DNA of 25,570 nt from Muribaculaceae bacterium. GTDB taxonomy: Bacteria; Bacteroidota; Bacteroidia; Bacteroidales; Muribaculaceae. Below, piece after piece: positions 7,637-16,432 of the stretch. The stretch lies in the NCBI GenBank assembly GCA_009775355.1, contig VSPN01000039.1, positions 1 through 25,570 on the forward strand, written 5' to 3'. The position numbers and the translations under genes were made by a program. Each line of letters begins with the position of its first letter. The first letter of the stretch is position 1. The notes below the pieces were generated by a model. It was not told the DNA's origin. It ran no database searches and saw only the letters and a list, made by a program, of their open reading frames with translations.

Positions 7637-7845
7637 ACAGAGAGATAAATGACGCGACCCCCGAATCGCGACGCACGAGGCGCATTGTCATCCTCGCCGC
7701 AGCGGCAGTGATGACTGTGGGCTGTGGCCTGCTGATAGCCGGCATGGCGATACCGCCGCCGGGAGTGATCGACAGTTCGGTGCTTGTAGCGTTTGGCGAG
7801 ATATCGACTTTCTCAGGGGCGCTCCTGGGGATCAATTTTAAGTGA
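7633..7845 (+). CDS. Holin-like small membrane protein
   Basis: Seventy residues from the ATG at 7633, which overlaps the upstream stop. After a charged N-terminus with an RRTRR patch come two hydrophobic segments: IVILAAAAVMTVGCGLLIAG (about 18-37) and a shorter one around VLVAFGEISTFSGALLGI (52-69). They are separated by PPPGVIDSS. Small Bacteroidetes phage proteins with PP-G-x-I--SVL--G-----GALLGI are commonly found beside endolysins, and the downstream gene here encodes an amidase, so a role in membrane permeabilisation (holin) is likely. The order holin then endolysin is classical. The earlier in-frame start at 7591 would overlap the connector gene by 46 bases and is less likely. Confidence 0.7.
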   Translation: MNREINDATPESRRTRRIVILAAAAVMTVGCGLLIAGMAIPPPGVIDSSVLVAFGEISTFSGALLGINFK

Positions 7846-7864
7846 TAAATATAAATGATAAATT

Positions 7865-8266
7865 ATGAGGGAGATAGATAAGATAATCGTGCATTGCAGC
7901 GCGACACCCGAGGGGAGAGAAGTGACCGTGGCGCAGATCACGGAATGGCATCGTGCCCGTGGATTCAGGACAATCGGCTACCATTATCTGGTTGGTCTCG
8001 ACGGCTCGGTCAGCCGGGGGCGACCGGAGGCAGAGGTGGGAGCGCACTGCACCGGGCAGAACGCCCGCAGCATCGGAGTGTGTTATGTCGGCGGCCTCGA
8101 CCGCGACACGCTCCGGCCCAAAGACACCCGTACACCGGCGCAGCGCGAGTCGCTCCGGCGGCTTGTGGCGGAACTGCGTGCACGCTATCCGCGTGCCACG
8201 CTCCACGGCCACTGCGAGTTTGCCGCCAAGGCCTGCCCATGCTTCGATGTGGCAACCGATTTTTAG
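7865..8266 (+). CDS. N-acetylmuramoyl-L-alanine amidase (Amidase_2/PGRP fold), endolysin-like
   Basis: A 133-residue protein covering one complete Amidase_2 domain without signal peptide or cell-wall binding domain, like T7 lysozyme. Visible zinc ligands: His10 in IIVHCSAT, His116 in LHGHCE and Cys124 in KACPCFD; Lys122 and the GYHY segment (38-41) fit the catalytic site of the family. It cleaves the amide bond between muramic acid and L-alanine in peptidoglycan. Lacking a signal peptide, it needs the upstream holin-like protein or lysis to reach the wall. Nineteen bases separate it from that gene. It is the last gene of the cassette and is followed by a strong hairpin terminator. Chromosomal Bacteroidales carry similar amidases in capsule or conjugation contexts; here the neighbours favour a phage origin. 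Confidence 0.92.
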   Translation: MREIDKIIVHCSATPEGREVTVAQITEWHRARGFRTIGYHYLVGLDGSVSRGRPEAEVGAHCTGQNARSIGVCYVGGLDRDTLRPKDTRTPAQRESLRRLVAELRARYPRATLHGHCEFAAKACPCFDVATDF

Positions 8267-8278
8267 ACCCCATCTCAC

Positions 8279-8317
8279 AAAAAATGCGATGTGTCAATTC
8301 GACACATCGCATTTTTT
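8279..8317. terminator. Bidirectional intrinsic terminator between convergent genes
   Basis: A perfect inverted repeat: AAAAAATGCGATGTGTC (8279-8295), five-base loop, and its complement at 8301-8317. With A- and T-tracts on both sides it can end the rightward cassette (stop 8266) and the leftward LRR gene (stop 8338). Confidence 0.92.
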
Positions 8318-8337
8318 ATCAGTTTACTGCAGTCTGG

Positions 8338-11300
8338 TCACATGATGATCACTTTCTCGGCTTTGCCGTCTCTGACGCGGATCATGGGCTGTCCCTTTAC
8401 CGGCGATTTCAGCTCATGGCCGTTGAGATCGAACCAGCGGGTCGAACAGTCGTCATCGGCTATGCCCGACACTCCGAGAGTGTTGTCGCATATTATCACA
8501 CACTCGGCCTTGAGAAGTCCGCAGTATACGGTCACTGTGGTCTCTCCCTCGGCATTGAGTCTGACATCGTAGGAGGCCGTCTCACTGTCATCGGTCGAAG
8601 GAGCGATGGTGGCGACAGTCTCGTCAAGACCTGTCAGTATGTAGGTCAGCACGGTGGCTCCGGCGGGCTCGACAGCCGGCGTCACTGAGAATTGAGCGTC
8701 GACAGGGCCGGCCACGCGGTCGGGATTCATGGTGAATGCCTCGGGCATCACATCGTAGTCATGCCAGTAGGCCCAGTTGCGGAAGTTCTTCCATCCGGCA
8801 TTGCTCTTGTAGTTCATGAACATGTTGGCAGGAATCACGAGCATGCAGTCAGGCCAGATTTCGGTCGAGAACGCCTGTCCGTAATCAGTCGGGTCTCCCT
8901 CGAAGGTGGCGAAGGAAGGAACTGTGTGGTCGGGACCGAAGCCGGTGTTGTTGCAGAATATGTAGCGGATGCGGGGCGAGTCGTAGAAGGCACGTATGCC
9001 GATTCTCTCAAGACGGTCGGGCAGAGAGACGGATATGAGGTTGCGGCAGGAGGCCAGCATCTCGTCGCTGATCACGCTGACGCCCTGCGGAACGGCAAAC
9101 ACGTCGATGCCTGTGCCGTAAAGGGCGCGTGCGCCGATCGAGGTCACGCTTTCGGGCAGAGTGACAGATGTCACGGAGGCAAGGTTCTCGAACGCGCCTT
9201 CGCCTACGGCTGTCACATCATAGACCGCGCCTTCGCGTGTCACTTTGGCCGGAACGGTTATCTCTCCGCTGTATCCGGGGTCATAGACAAGAGTGGCTGT
9301 GTGCGTTTCGCTGAAGAATTCGTACCAGAGACCGTCTACCTCGGCTTTCTCGCCCGGAGTGACGGCTTCAAGATCTCTGATATTCACGAAATTCTTCCAT
9401 CCGGGAGCGGCGCGGTATGCGTCGACAGTCTCGGCAGGAACGCGGAGCACGCAAGTCGCGAAGATAGCGGGATCGAACGCCAGAGCGTAATCTCCGAATC
9501 CGGCAGCCTGGAAGAACGTCGGCGGCACAGTGGCCAGACAGGTTATCTCAGACAGAGCCGGACACTTGTCGAACACAAGCATGTAGATCTCTTCAAGAGT
9601 GGAGGGAAGCGAGATCTCGCTCAGGCGGTCGCATCCCTGGAAGGCCTGGTTGTCGATGTAGGTCACACCCTCGGGCACGCTTATGCTGCTGATGGCGGTG
9701 CGGGCGAGGATGCCGGTCGCGATCTTGTCAAGTCCGGAAGGAAGATTGATCGAGGCAAGCTGTGTGCAGTCGGAGAAGGCCGACATGCCGATGCTTTTGA
9801 CAGATTCCGGCAGAACGACTTCAGTGATATTGGAGCATCCGGCAAAGGCATATTCGCCGATGCTCTTCAGCCCGTCGGCCATGACGACACTCTTCAGGGA
9901 GGTCATGCCCTCGAACACGTAGTTCTTGATCTGCTCGATGCCGGCGCCGATGTTGATATCGGTCACGAGCGAGCCGTTCAGATAGAGGTTGCCCGAGTAT
10001 AAGACAGGATTGGCGAGTTTGTCTCTGAAATCGATATTGCACCACGCACTGATGTTTGTGATGTCGACACGCTGCAGCCCGGTGCATTCGCGGAATGCGT
10101 TGAAGCCGATGCTCTTCATGCCGGAGGGTATTGAAACGGATGTCACGTTACTGTTGAGTGCGAACGCGTTCTGGTCGATGCCGGCCACATCGAATGTCAC
10201 GCCGGCCTGTATCTTCTCAGGTATCACGATATTGCCGGCATATTCGTCCCGGATCACGTAGGCGTTGGCGATCTTGTTGTCCTCGTCGAGTTCGAGCCTG
10301 TATCTGAGTCCGCCGACGGTCACATTGCGGTCAATGGCATGCACGACGCATATGGCGCTGAGTGTGCGGTTGCCCTGGCTTATGGCCTCGATGTTGGCGC
10401 GGCCTGCCGCCTTGATCGTCACGTTGCCTTCTGCGTCGACTTCTGCCACCTCGGGATTGAGCGATTTCCATTCCACGCTCTTGTCGTCGGCGTTTTCCGG
10501 AAGTATTGTGGCCGTGATAGTGAAGACGTCATCGACGAGTCTTGTGGCATGTGTTCTTGAGAGAATGATCTGGTCCGGGCGCACAGGAGCGGCAGGATCC
10601 TCAAGAATCTCGGAGAATGCACTCCAGTATGAGGCGTTTTTGTATGTATCCACACATCCCCGGGGCACATAGAGACGGCATGCCGAAGTGATGGCGTTGT
10701 CGAAAGTATATGCCGATACGGTGGGCGGCACCGGGTTTCCGACAGTGATCTCAGTGAGTTTAGAGCACTTGCGGAACACATAGTTCTCAAGCGTTTTGAC
10801 GCTCTCGGGCAGAGTGATCTTAGTGATCGAGGTGCTCTCGAACGCGCTGTTGCCGATCTTGGTCACAGTTCCGGGCAGTGTGATGGCAGTCACAAGAGTC
10901 TGGTCGCTGAATGCATACCAGTCGAGTGCCATCACCACATACCTCTGGTCGTCGTAGGTGATGAAGTCCGGGATCACTATATCTCCCTGATACTCGTCGC
11001 CCTGTGCGAATCCGGTCACCGGAGCCGCCACCGACGCCTGAAGCGTGCCGGGCTCGTCGCTATATTCCCTTTCCGAGAGTGTGTAGTATATTCCGTTGAT
11101 AAACACCGGATTCTCTATCGGGGCCTTGATCTCCTTGTACGACTTGAATCCGCTCCAGTCGGGAGCGGCCTTGTAGGCGTCGACACAACCCTTGGGCACG
11201 AAGAGGTCGGTCTTGGCCTTGTTGGCAGCCGATATGGCCGATGAGTGCATCGAGGGTGGAGTCTGGGCCTTGACGGTCATCGTCGTGATGAGGTTCATGT

Positions 11301-12363
11301 CCTTGAACGCGTCGTATTCGATGGTGGTGACTCCTGATCCGAGTGTTATGTCTTTGATGGCTGCCGCTATGAAGTCTCCATGCTCGATGACTGCCACTTT
11401 GTCGGGAATCACGATCTCGGGGAGGGTTAGGATATTGTAGAAAGACTCCCATCCGAGTTTCTCGAGAGTCTCGGGAAGCTGGATAGATGTGAGCTGGCAC
11501 TGCCAGAAGCACTCGTCGCCGAGCGAAGTCACCGTATACTCCTCACCGTTGTAAGGCACTTTGTCGGCGATCGTGATGTCGCCCGAATAGTATGCGCCGA
11601 GGCGTCCGGCATCGACTGCGGTGTAGACAGTGGCCACGCGGGCGGTGCCGTCGGCCGGTGTCACTTCATAGAGAATACCGTTGTAGAGCACATCGACCGG
11701 AACCGACGGGTCTGGACCCGGATCGGTCTGTCCGGCGATCTGCTGATAGTCCTTGAATCCGCTCCAGTTGGACGACGACTGATATGCCGCAACCGATCCT
11801 GCGGGCACATGGAGTGTGGCGTTGGCCTTTACGTCAGCGGGGAATGTGGTTTCCGCGATCTCGCACGGAGTCTCCGCCAATGCGTACACTTCGGTCAGAG
11901 AGGAACATTTCAGGAAAGCGTTGGCACCGATGGTCTCCAGGCCGGATCCGAGAGTTATCTTTCTGAGTCCGGAATATTCGAACACATTGGCTCCGATGGT
12001 CTTCACCGAGTTGGGAATCGTGAGTTCGGTAAGAACCGTGCCGTCGAAAGCGTAGCTTACGATCGTGGTGATGGTCTCCGGAAGAGTCACGCTTGTCAGA
12101 TTTTCATCGTAATCGGAAAAGGCGTACTCTCCGATGGTCGTCACGGTGTAGGTCTCGCCCTGCCAGTCGACTGTGGCCGGCACAGTGATGTCGCCTTCAT
12201 AGAAGAACTGCATTGTGGCGTATGCCTTTGACTCGAGAGTGGCGGTCTTCGCTGTCTTGTCGAACGAGAAGTAGAGTCCGCCGACGTCTACGGCATCATT
12301 GGCTGCCGAGGCTGTGAGCGCCGCCAGAGACGTGAAAAACGCCGGTAATAGGAATTTTGTCAT
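8338..12363 (-). CDS. Large BspA-type leucine-rich-repeat surface protein with Ig-like domains
   Basis: A 1341-residue secreted protein. Residues 1-21 form a signal peptide ending near ASA-AN. Five LRR_5 (BspA-like) modules follow, at about 22-212, 224-414, 418-588, 681-1040 and 1048-1245. Each begins with a GLYF/GILYEV-like strand, contains repeats of the LPETVTSIGxxAF type, and closes with a VPxGxVxxYxxxxxWxxF block. A Big_2-like Ig domain lies at about 596-675 (LPENADDKSVEWKSLNPEVA) and a second Ig-like stretch at about 1250-1310. The last 40 residues contain WFDLNGHELKSP and a final KAEKVIIM strand, similar to short C-terminal sorting-type motifs of Bacteroidales secreted proteins. BspA-like proteins bind host or bacterial surfaces; the ligand here is unknown. 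No clear promoter was found upstream. Confidence 0.93.
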   Translation of the reverse strand: MTKFLLPAFFTSLAALTASAANDAVDVGGLYFSFDKTAKTATLESKAYATMQFFYEGDITVPATVDWQGETYTVTTIGEYAFSDYDENLTSVTLPETITTIVSYAFDGTVLTELTIPNSVKTIGANVFEYSGLRKITLGSGLETIGANAFLKCSSLTEVYALAETPCEIAETTFPADVKANATLHVPAGSVAAYQSSSNWSGFKDYQQIAGQTDPGPDPSVPVDVLYNGILYEVTPADGTARVATVYTAVDAGRLGAYYSGDITIADKVPYNGEEYTVTSLGDECFWQCQLTSIQLPETLEKLGWESFYNILTLPEIVIPDKVAVIEHGDFIAAAIKDITLGSGVTTIEYDAFKDMNLITTMTVKAQTPPSMHSSAISAANKAKTDLFVPKGCVDAYKAAPDWSGFKSYKEIKAPIENPVFINGIYYTLSEREYSDEPGTLQASVAAPVTGFAQGDEYQGDIVIPDFITYDDQRYVVMALDWYAFSDQTLVTAITLPGTVTKIGNSAFESTSITKITLPESVKTLENYVFRKCSKLTEITVGNPVPPTVSAYTFDNAITSACRLYVPRGCVDTYKNASYWSAFSEILEDPAAPVRPDQIILSRTHATRLVDDVFTITATILPENADDKSVEWKSLNPEVAEVDAEGNVTIKAAGRANIEAISQGNRTLSAICVVHAIDRNVTVGGLRYRLELDEDNKIANAYVIRDEYAGNIVIPEKIQAGVTFDVAGIDQNAFALNSNVTSVSIPSGMKSIGFNAFRECTGLQRVDITNISAWCNIDFRDKLANPVLYSGNLYLNGSLVTDINIGAGIEQIKNYVFEGMTSLKSVVMADGLKSIGEYAFAGCSNITEVVLPESVKSIGMSAFSDCTQLASINLPSGLDKIATGILARTAISSISVPEGVTYIDNQAFQGCDRLSEISLPSTLEEIYMLVFDKCPALSEITCLATVPPTFFQAAGFGDYALAFDPAIFATCVLRVPAETVDAYRAAPGWKNFVNIRDLEAVTPGEKAEVDGLWYEFFSETHTATLVYDPGYSGEITVPAKVTREGAVYDVTAVGEGAFENLASVTSVTLPESVTSIGARALYGTGIDVFAVPQGVSVISDEMLASCRNLISVSLPDRLERIGIRAFYDSPRIRYIFCNNTGFGPDHTVPSFATFEGDPTDYGQAFSTEIWPDCMLVIPANMFMNYKSNAGWKNFRNWAYWHDYDVMPEAFTMNPDRVAGPVDAQFSVTPAVEPAGATVLTYILTGLDETVATIAPSTDDSETASYDVRLNAEGETTVTVYCGLLKAECVIICDNTLGVSGIADDDCSTRWFDLNGHELKSPVKGQPMIRVRDGKAEKVIIM

Positions 12364-12701
12364 AGCATCTGATTTTAAGTTGTTGTTATTTTTGATTTAA
12401 GTTGATTTCGTAGTGGGTCGATTTTCTTCCGCATCAGTGATATGGCGATCCGGTGGAATCCGGGTGGATTTCACGGAGCGTCTGTATGTATCGTCGGAAG
12501 TGATGTGTGGAATACCCATGACAGGAAGCCTTGATAAGTGGATAACGCCAGGTTGTCGATGCTGCTCTTGCTTTGGCGGATTCAAATCTGATGCCTGAGT
12601 GCAGGAGACCGGTAGCAGTAATGATTGAACTGGGGGGTAAGGAAGTCCGTTCTGACGAACTTGTGTCGGGCCGGCATATCCCATGCGGCACGACGGATCA
12701 T
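12364..12701. other. Intergenic stretch without recognised gene
   Basis: About 340 bases between the LRR gene start and the hairpin at 12702. It includes the untranslated leader of the LRR gene, whose first 40 bases are AT-rich. Short open frames exist on both strands, but none has a recognisable protein pattern, promoter or coupled neighbour. No TAnnTTTG box in the leftward direction was found. Confidence 0.5.
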
Positions 12702-12729
12702 GCACCCGGCCCTTGACGCGGCCGGGTGC
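12702..12729 (-). terminator. Ten-bp GC-rich hairpin after small ORF
   Basis: GCACCCGGCC (12702-12711) pairs perfectly with 12720-12729 around an eight-base loop. On the minus strand it begins 7 bases after the TAA of the small reading frame at 12737-12958. There is no T-run, so termination would be weak or factor-dependent. Confidence 0.5.
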
Positions 12730-12736
12730 CCTTTCG

Positions 12737-12958
12737 TTATCTCAATCCTGCACTGAGAATCTCGTTCCAGACTTTGGGACGCTGTATTCGGATATAGCGC
12801 ATGTAGTCGAAACGCGATGTGAAGGATTCAGGCTGATAATGCCGAGAGGGCTGGAAAGTGTCGGGGCTGCCGGCTGCATTTTCGCCCGGCGCGGAACTGT
12901 TGCTCCGGACTGCCGGAGAAACACTGTACGATACGATATGTCCGCTCTTGCCAAACAC
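12737..12958 (-). CDS. Possible small protein, 73 residues, unknown function
   Basis: The frame encodes 73 residues starting MFGKSGHIVSYSVSP and ending FDYMRYIRIQRPKVWNEILS plus four more. The N-terminal half is Ser/Pro/Ala-rich; the C-terminal 25 residues look like a compact basic-aromatic helix. Evidence that it is real is positional: a well-formed -33/-7 promoter lies about 70 bases upstream on the same strand, and a GC-rich hairpin starts 7 bases after its TAA. There is no family I recognise, and a non-coding RNA of about 300 bases in the same place is an alternative. An overlapping 105-codon frame starts upstream of the promoter -7 box and is not credible. Confidence 0.4.
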   Translation of the reverse strand: MFGKSGHIVSYSVSPAVRSNSSAPGENAAGSPDTFQPSRHYQPESFTSRFDYMRYIRIQRPKVWNEILSAGLR

Positions 12959-13026
12959 TTTTGTTCCTGTTGTGATATTAAAACTGGAAAGCCTTTGTGA
13001 CCCATTGGTTCGTAAGGCTTCGTCTG

Positions 13027-13056
13027 CAAAGTTAATAAAAATTTTTTATTTTCCAA
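13027..13056 (-). promoter_or_regulatory. Bacteroidetes-type promoter upstream of small ORF
   Basis: On the minus strand TTG (13056-13054) precedes TAACTTTG (13034-13027) by 19 bases, with an A/T-only spacer apart from its first base. It points towards 12958 and has no other gene to serve within 650 bases except the LRR gene. Confidence 0.65.
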
Positions 13057-13162
13057 CATCCGGTCGAAAAAGTTGGAAAAATTTGAGAAGTGGGTGTCAG
13101 CGTGGAATTTCTGTTTAACGGGGCATGTCCGGCCGTGGTGTCGGCGTTATGCCTGCGTTAAG

Positions 13163-16100
13163 TCAGTATACTGGCGACATCTTGTCGCGGAGACGGGGCG
13201 GGAGATTGCGGCGGTATTCGCGCCATGCGGCGCGTGCTGCCGCGTGTTGCCGGATATGATACTGCCCGCGTGCCCTGAGTTCAAGAACCGCGGCATCGGA
13301 TTTTGCATTCTTTTTTCCGTCACGCTGTTCGAGTGAATCGGCGCATGCGGTCAGAAGGCGTCCCAATTCAAGGCGGGTGTTGAACACCGTGTCGGCCACA
13401 GAGACCGGGATGAACGTTCCCGGGTCTCCGCCCATGCCGGTGTCGGCCCTGCGGGCTGTCTCGACAGCCCGGTCAATGTCGCCGGCTTGCAGAAAGCGCA
13501 ATGCCGCCACAGTAAGTGCTCCTCTTATGGCGGCGGTCTGCATGGCGGGGGCGCGGTCCATGTAGACCTCGCGTCCAGGCGCATTGGGCGCGAGAACTTT
13601 GCGGGTCTCTTCGTAAAGCCGCCAGTCGGTCACGCTGTCGGGGCGCAACCCGAACCTGTAGCCGAAAAGCCAGGGAGAAGTCCATGCGGTCAGGCCGATA
13701 CGCCTTTCGGCGGAAAGCGGACGTATCCAGTAGATGGGCCGGGGGCGCGGAGAGATGCTGTTTGACGCTATTATGTCGAACATCATGAGGCGTCCGAAAT
13801 CCACACTCTGTGATCCCCCTTTCAGAAGAGTCAGATCATAGACCGCCGTGGAGTCGGGCGATACGTCTAACGTCACATACCGCACCGGAAAGCGGGAGTC
13901 GGTCGAGCGGCGCAGGCTGTCGAGGGCGGCAGTGGCGGCAATGGTGTCGGTCGCGCCTGTGGCTATTGACGCAGAGCGGAAAGCGTCCCAGATCACGTCT
14001 TCACGCTGCAGCACAGTCTCAAGCGCACGGCTGCCGCGCCAGTCTTTCATGAGATTGGCGGCATAGACGGGCGAGGTGAGGTAGGCGAGGTTGACGACGC
14101 GAACGTCGCGGCGTATTTCCTCCACTTCCTGCGCGTACCAGAGCGGGAAGGTATAGTTGTCGCCGTTTACGAAAATCACCGCGTCGGGTTCGGCGGCCTC
14201 AAGGATCGAGACAGCGAAACTGCGGGCGGCATAGCGCCCGGAGCGGTCATGGTCGTCGTAGTTCTCGGCACACATCCATCCTGTCACCGCCAGCGGAAGC
14301 AGGAATCCCCACACGCTTCTGAAGCGGCGGGCTATCATGATTGCACCGAAACCAATCCAGACGCAGAACGCCCAGTATGACCCGAGAAATGAATAGTCGC
14401 GTTCGCGCGGTTCTCCTGGATCCTGGTTGAGATAAACCGTTATGGCGAGACCGGTCATGACGAAAAGCACAGCGGTTACCGCGCAGACCTCCATGCCTCT
14501 GCGTCTTGACTTGAGCAGCCAGCATATGCCGATTATGCCGATCAGAAGGGGAAGCATGAAATACCGGTTGCGCCCTTTGTTGTCGTTTCCCGCCACGGGA
14601 GGCAGATATTGCTCGGCCCCGAGCATGGCGTTGTCGATGGCCGGGAATCCGGTGATGAAGTTGCCATGCTGCACCTCGCCCTGCGACGACCGGTCGTTCT
14701 GGCGTCCCGAGAAGTTCCAAAGAAGGTAGCGCCAGTACATGTAGCCGGTCTGGTATGTGGCGAACCAGGCGGCGTTCTGCAGATATGTCGGCCTGTGCGA
14801 GAGGGGCTTTATCCGTTGTCCGGCGGCGTCGGCCCGGGGCACTGCGTTGCCGATGGAGTCGAAAGCCTCGGAGATGCGTACCTCCGTCATGTTTTCGCGT
14901 TGCATGCCGATCCACTCCGCATAAGACTTCAGATCAGAGGGATCGCTGCTTGTGATTCTCGGAAACCACATGTTGAGTTCGGGAGTTCTGACAGTGCGCG
15001 AATGCATGCCTTTCACCACATACGCATCCCCTCCGCGGGCAATCATGCGCGCGTTGAGCGTGGAGTCGGTTTCCGAGAGTCCTGCTATCCGGCCGCGCAG
15101 TCTTGCCCCCGGTTCGAGGCGGACATGCACGGGACGGTCATACTTGATATCGTAGAAGCGGTAGAAAGGAAATCCCGCCGAATCATAATCCTCGCGCAGC
15201 ATCGGGCGGCTGTAGGGTGTCGGGCCGTAGAGAAGCGGTTTGGCGCCATACTGCTCGCGGCTCTGGTATGCGGCGAAAGAGAACGGTTCGCCGGGCATTG
15301 CGGCGTTGGCCGGCGAGGGTATCGCGCCTCTTATGGGTATTAGCGCGTAAGAGGAATAGCCCGTCATCAGCATGGTGAGCATCCACATGGCGAGGCAGAG
15401 ACGCCGCGCCTTGAAATTCGGGCCGCATACCAATAGGAAAGCCGCGGCGGCCGATATGAGTGCTCCGGCGAGAAAATGCTCGGAGAAGATGAATATGCCC
15501 GACAGGAAAACAGCCGGCCAGCAAGCCGCCGCCACGAGTCCGCGGCGGGAGACCATTCTTGTGGCGGATATGGCGAGAAGGAGCGCGGCAGCTGTGAGCG
15601 CGACATATGCCGCCACGCCCGAGAGAGCGGGTAGCCCGAGAGAGTTGACCGCCATGAGCTCGGCCTGGGCGGCCAGCGCGATAGTCGAGGGCATCATGCC
15701 CATCAGCACGCATGCAACAGCCACGAGCGACAGAAGCAGTATCAGCGCGAGCCGTCCGGTGGAACGTATGCCCCGTCTCACCGCCCAGACCATTGCGAGG
15801 GCGGGGATGCAGAGCAGGTTGAGCTGATGGATTCCGATGCTCAGTCCGAAAAGATATGCGATGAGAATGAGAAGACGCCACGACTCCTGCCGGTTGCGAG
15901 TCCCGGCCCATTTTGTCATGAGCCAGACGCAGAGCGCGGTCATGAATATCGACATGGCGTAGACCTCGGCCTCCACAGCCGAATACCATGCGGAGTCGCA
16001 CCATCCGAACGCGAGCGCGCCGGTCAGCGCGCCACCGGCTGCAGCGAGCGGCGCGGGGATGCGCCGGCGGGGCAGACGCAGAAGCACCCACAGAGCGACG

Positions 16101-16408
16101 CGGAATATTGTTTTTGCCAGAAAGAAAGCCGCCAGAGCCGTGAAGAGTCCCGACGACAGGTTGACGGCAATCGCGGCGTGGCGCGGCGTTGGTGCGAGCA
16201 TGGTGATGACGCGCTCCACAAGCATCCACACCGGATTGCCGGGCGGGTGGCCGACTTCAAGAAGATATGCCGCCGACACGTATTCCGGGCAGTCCCAGAA
16301 CGATACGGTCGGCGCCACGGTCAGCCAGTAGGTGATGAGCAGAATGAGGAACGCGCCCCACGACACCCACCTCTCGACCGGAAGAAATCTCTTCTCGTAG
16401 TCAGTCAT
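13163..16408 (-). CDS. GT117 (DUF2723) integral membrane glycosyltransferase-like protein
   Basis: A 1081-residue membrane protein. The N-terminus holds the DUF2723 signature: TVSFWDCPEY (35-43) with Asp39 and Glu42, then GHPPGNPVW (53-61). About a dozen hydrophobic helices follow up to residue 340 and again at about 620-720, and a soluble C-terminal part with helical, TPR-like content ends the protein. DUF2723 proteins are classified as GT-C fold glycosyltransferases (family GT117), related to protein O-mannosyltransferases; the acidic pair in the first periplasmic loop is the presumed catalytic site. A role in protein O-glycosylation of Bacteroidetes secreted proteins is plausible but not shown here. 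It starts 24 bases after the fcl stop, so it is probably co-transcribed with GDP-fucose synthesis. Confidence 0.92.
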   Translation of the reverse strand: MTDYEKRFLPVERWVSWGAFLILLITYWLTVAPTVSFWDCPEYVSAAYLLEVGHPPGNPVWMLVERVITMLAPTPRHAAIAVNLSSGLFTALAAFFLAKTIFRVALWVLLRLPRRRIPAPLAAAGGALTGALAFGWCDSAWYSAVEAEVYAMSIFMTALCVWLMTKWAGTRNRQESWRLLILIAYLFGLSIGIHQLNLLCIPALAMVWAVRRGIRSTGRLALILLLSLVAVACVLMGMMPSTIALAAQAELMAVNSLGLPALSGVAAYVALTAAALLLAISATRMVSRRGLVAAACWPAVFLSGIFIFSEHFLAGALISAAAAFLLVCGPNFKARRLCLAMWMLTMLMTGYSSYALIPIRGAIPSPANAAMPGEPFSFAAYQSREQYGAKPLLYGPTPYSRPMLREDYDSAGFPFYRFYDIKYDRPVHVRLEPGARLRGRIAGLSETDSTLNARMIARGGDAYVVKGMHSRTVRTPELNMWFPRITSSDPSDLKSYAEWIGMQRENMTEVRISEAFDSIGNAVPRADAAGQRIKPLSHRPTYLQNAAWFATYQTGYMYWRYLLWNFSGRQNDRSSQGEVQHGNFITGFPAIDNAMLGAEQYLPPVAGNDNKGRNRYFMLPLLIGIIGICWLLKSRRRGMEVCAVTAVLFVMTGLAITVYLNQDPGEPRERDYSFLGSYWAFCVWIGFGAIMIARRFRSVWGFLLPLAVTGWMCAENYDDHDRSGRYAARSFAVSILEAAEPDAVIFVNGDNYTFPLWYAQEVEEIRRDVRVVNLAYLTSPVYAANLMKDWRGSRALETVLQREDVIWDAFRSASIATGATDTIAATAALDSLRRSTDSRFPVRYVTLDVSPDSTAVYDLTLLKGGSQSVDFGRLMMFDIIASNSISPRPRPIYWIRPLSAERRIGLTAWTSPWLFGYRFGLRPDSVTDWRLYEETRKVLAPNAPGREVYMDRAPAMQTAAIRGALTVAALRFLQAGDIDRAVETARRADTGMGGDPGTFIPVSVADTVFNTRLELGRLLTACADSLEQRDGKKNAKSDAAVLELRARGQYHIRQHAAARAAWREYRRNLPPRLRDKMSPVY

Positions 16409-16432
16409 ATCGCTAAATATGATGTAGTCGGA

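Noticed and set aside
8692..10002. 436-codon frame on the plus strand
   Set aside because: Lies entirely antisense to the LRR protein; arises from its repetitive, GC-rich codons. No recognisable protein pattern.
12742..13059. 105-codon minus-strand frame overlapping the small gene
   Set aside because: Its start lies upstream of the -7 box at 13027-13034, so it would not be on the transcript.
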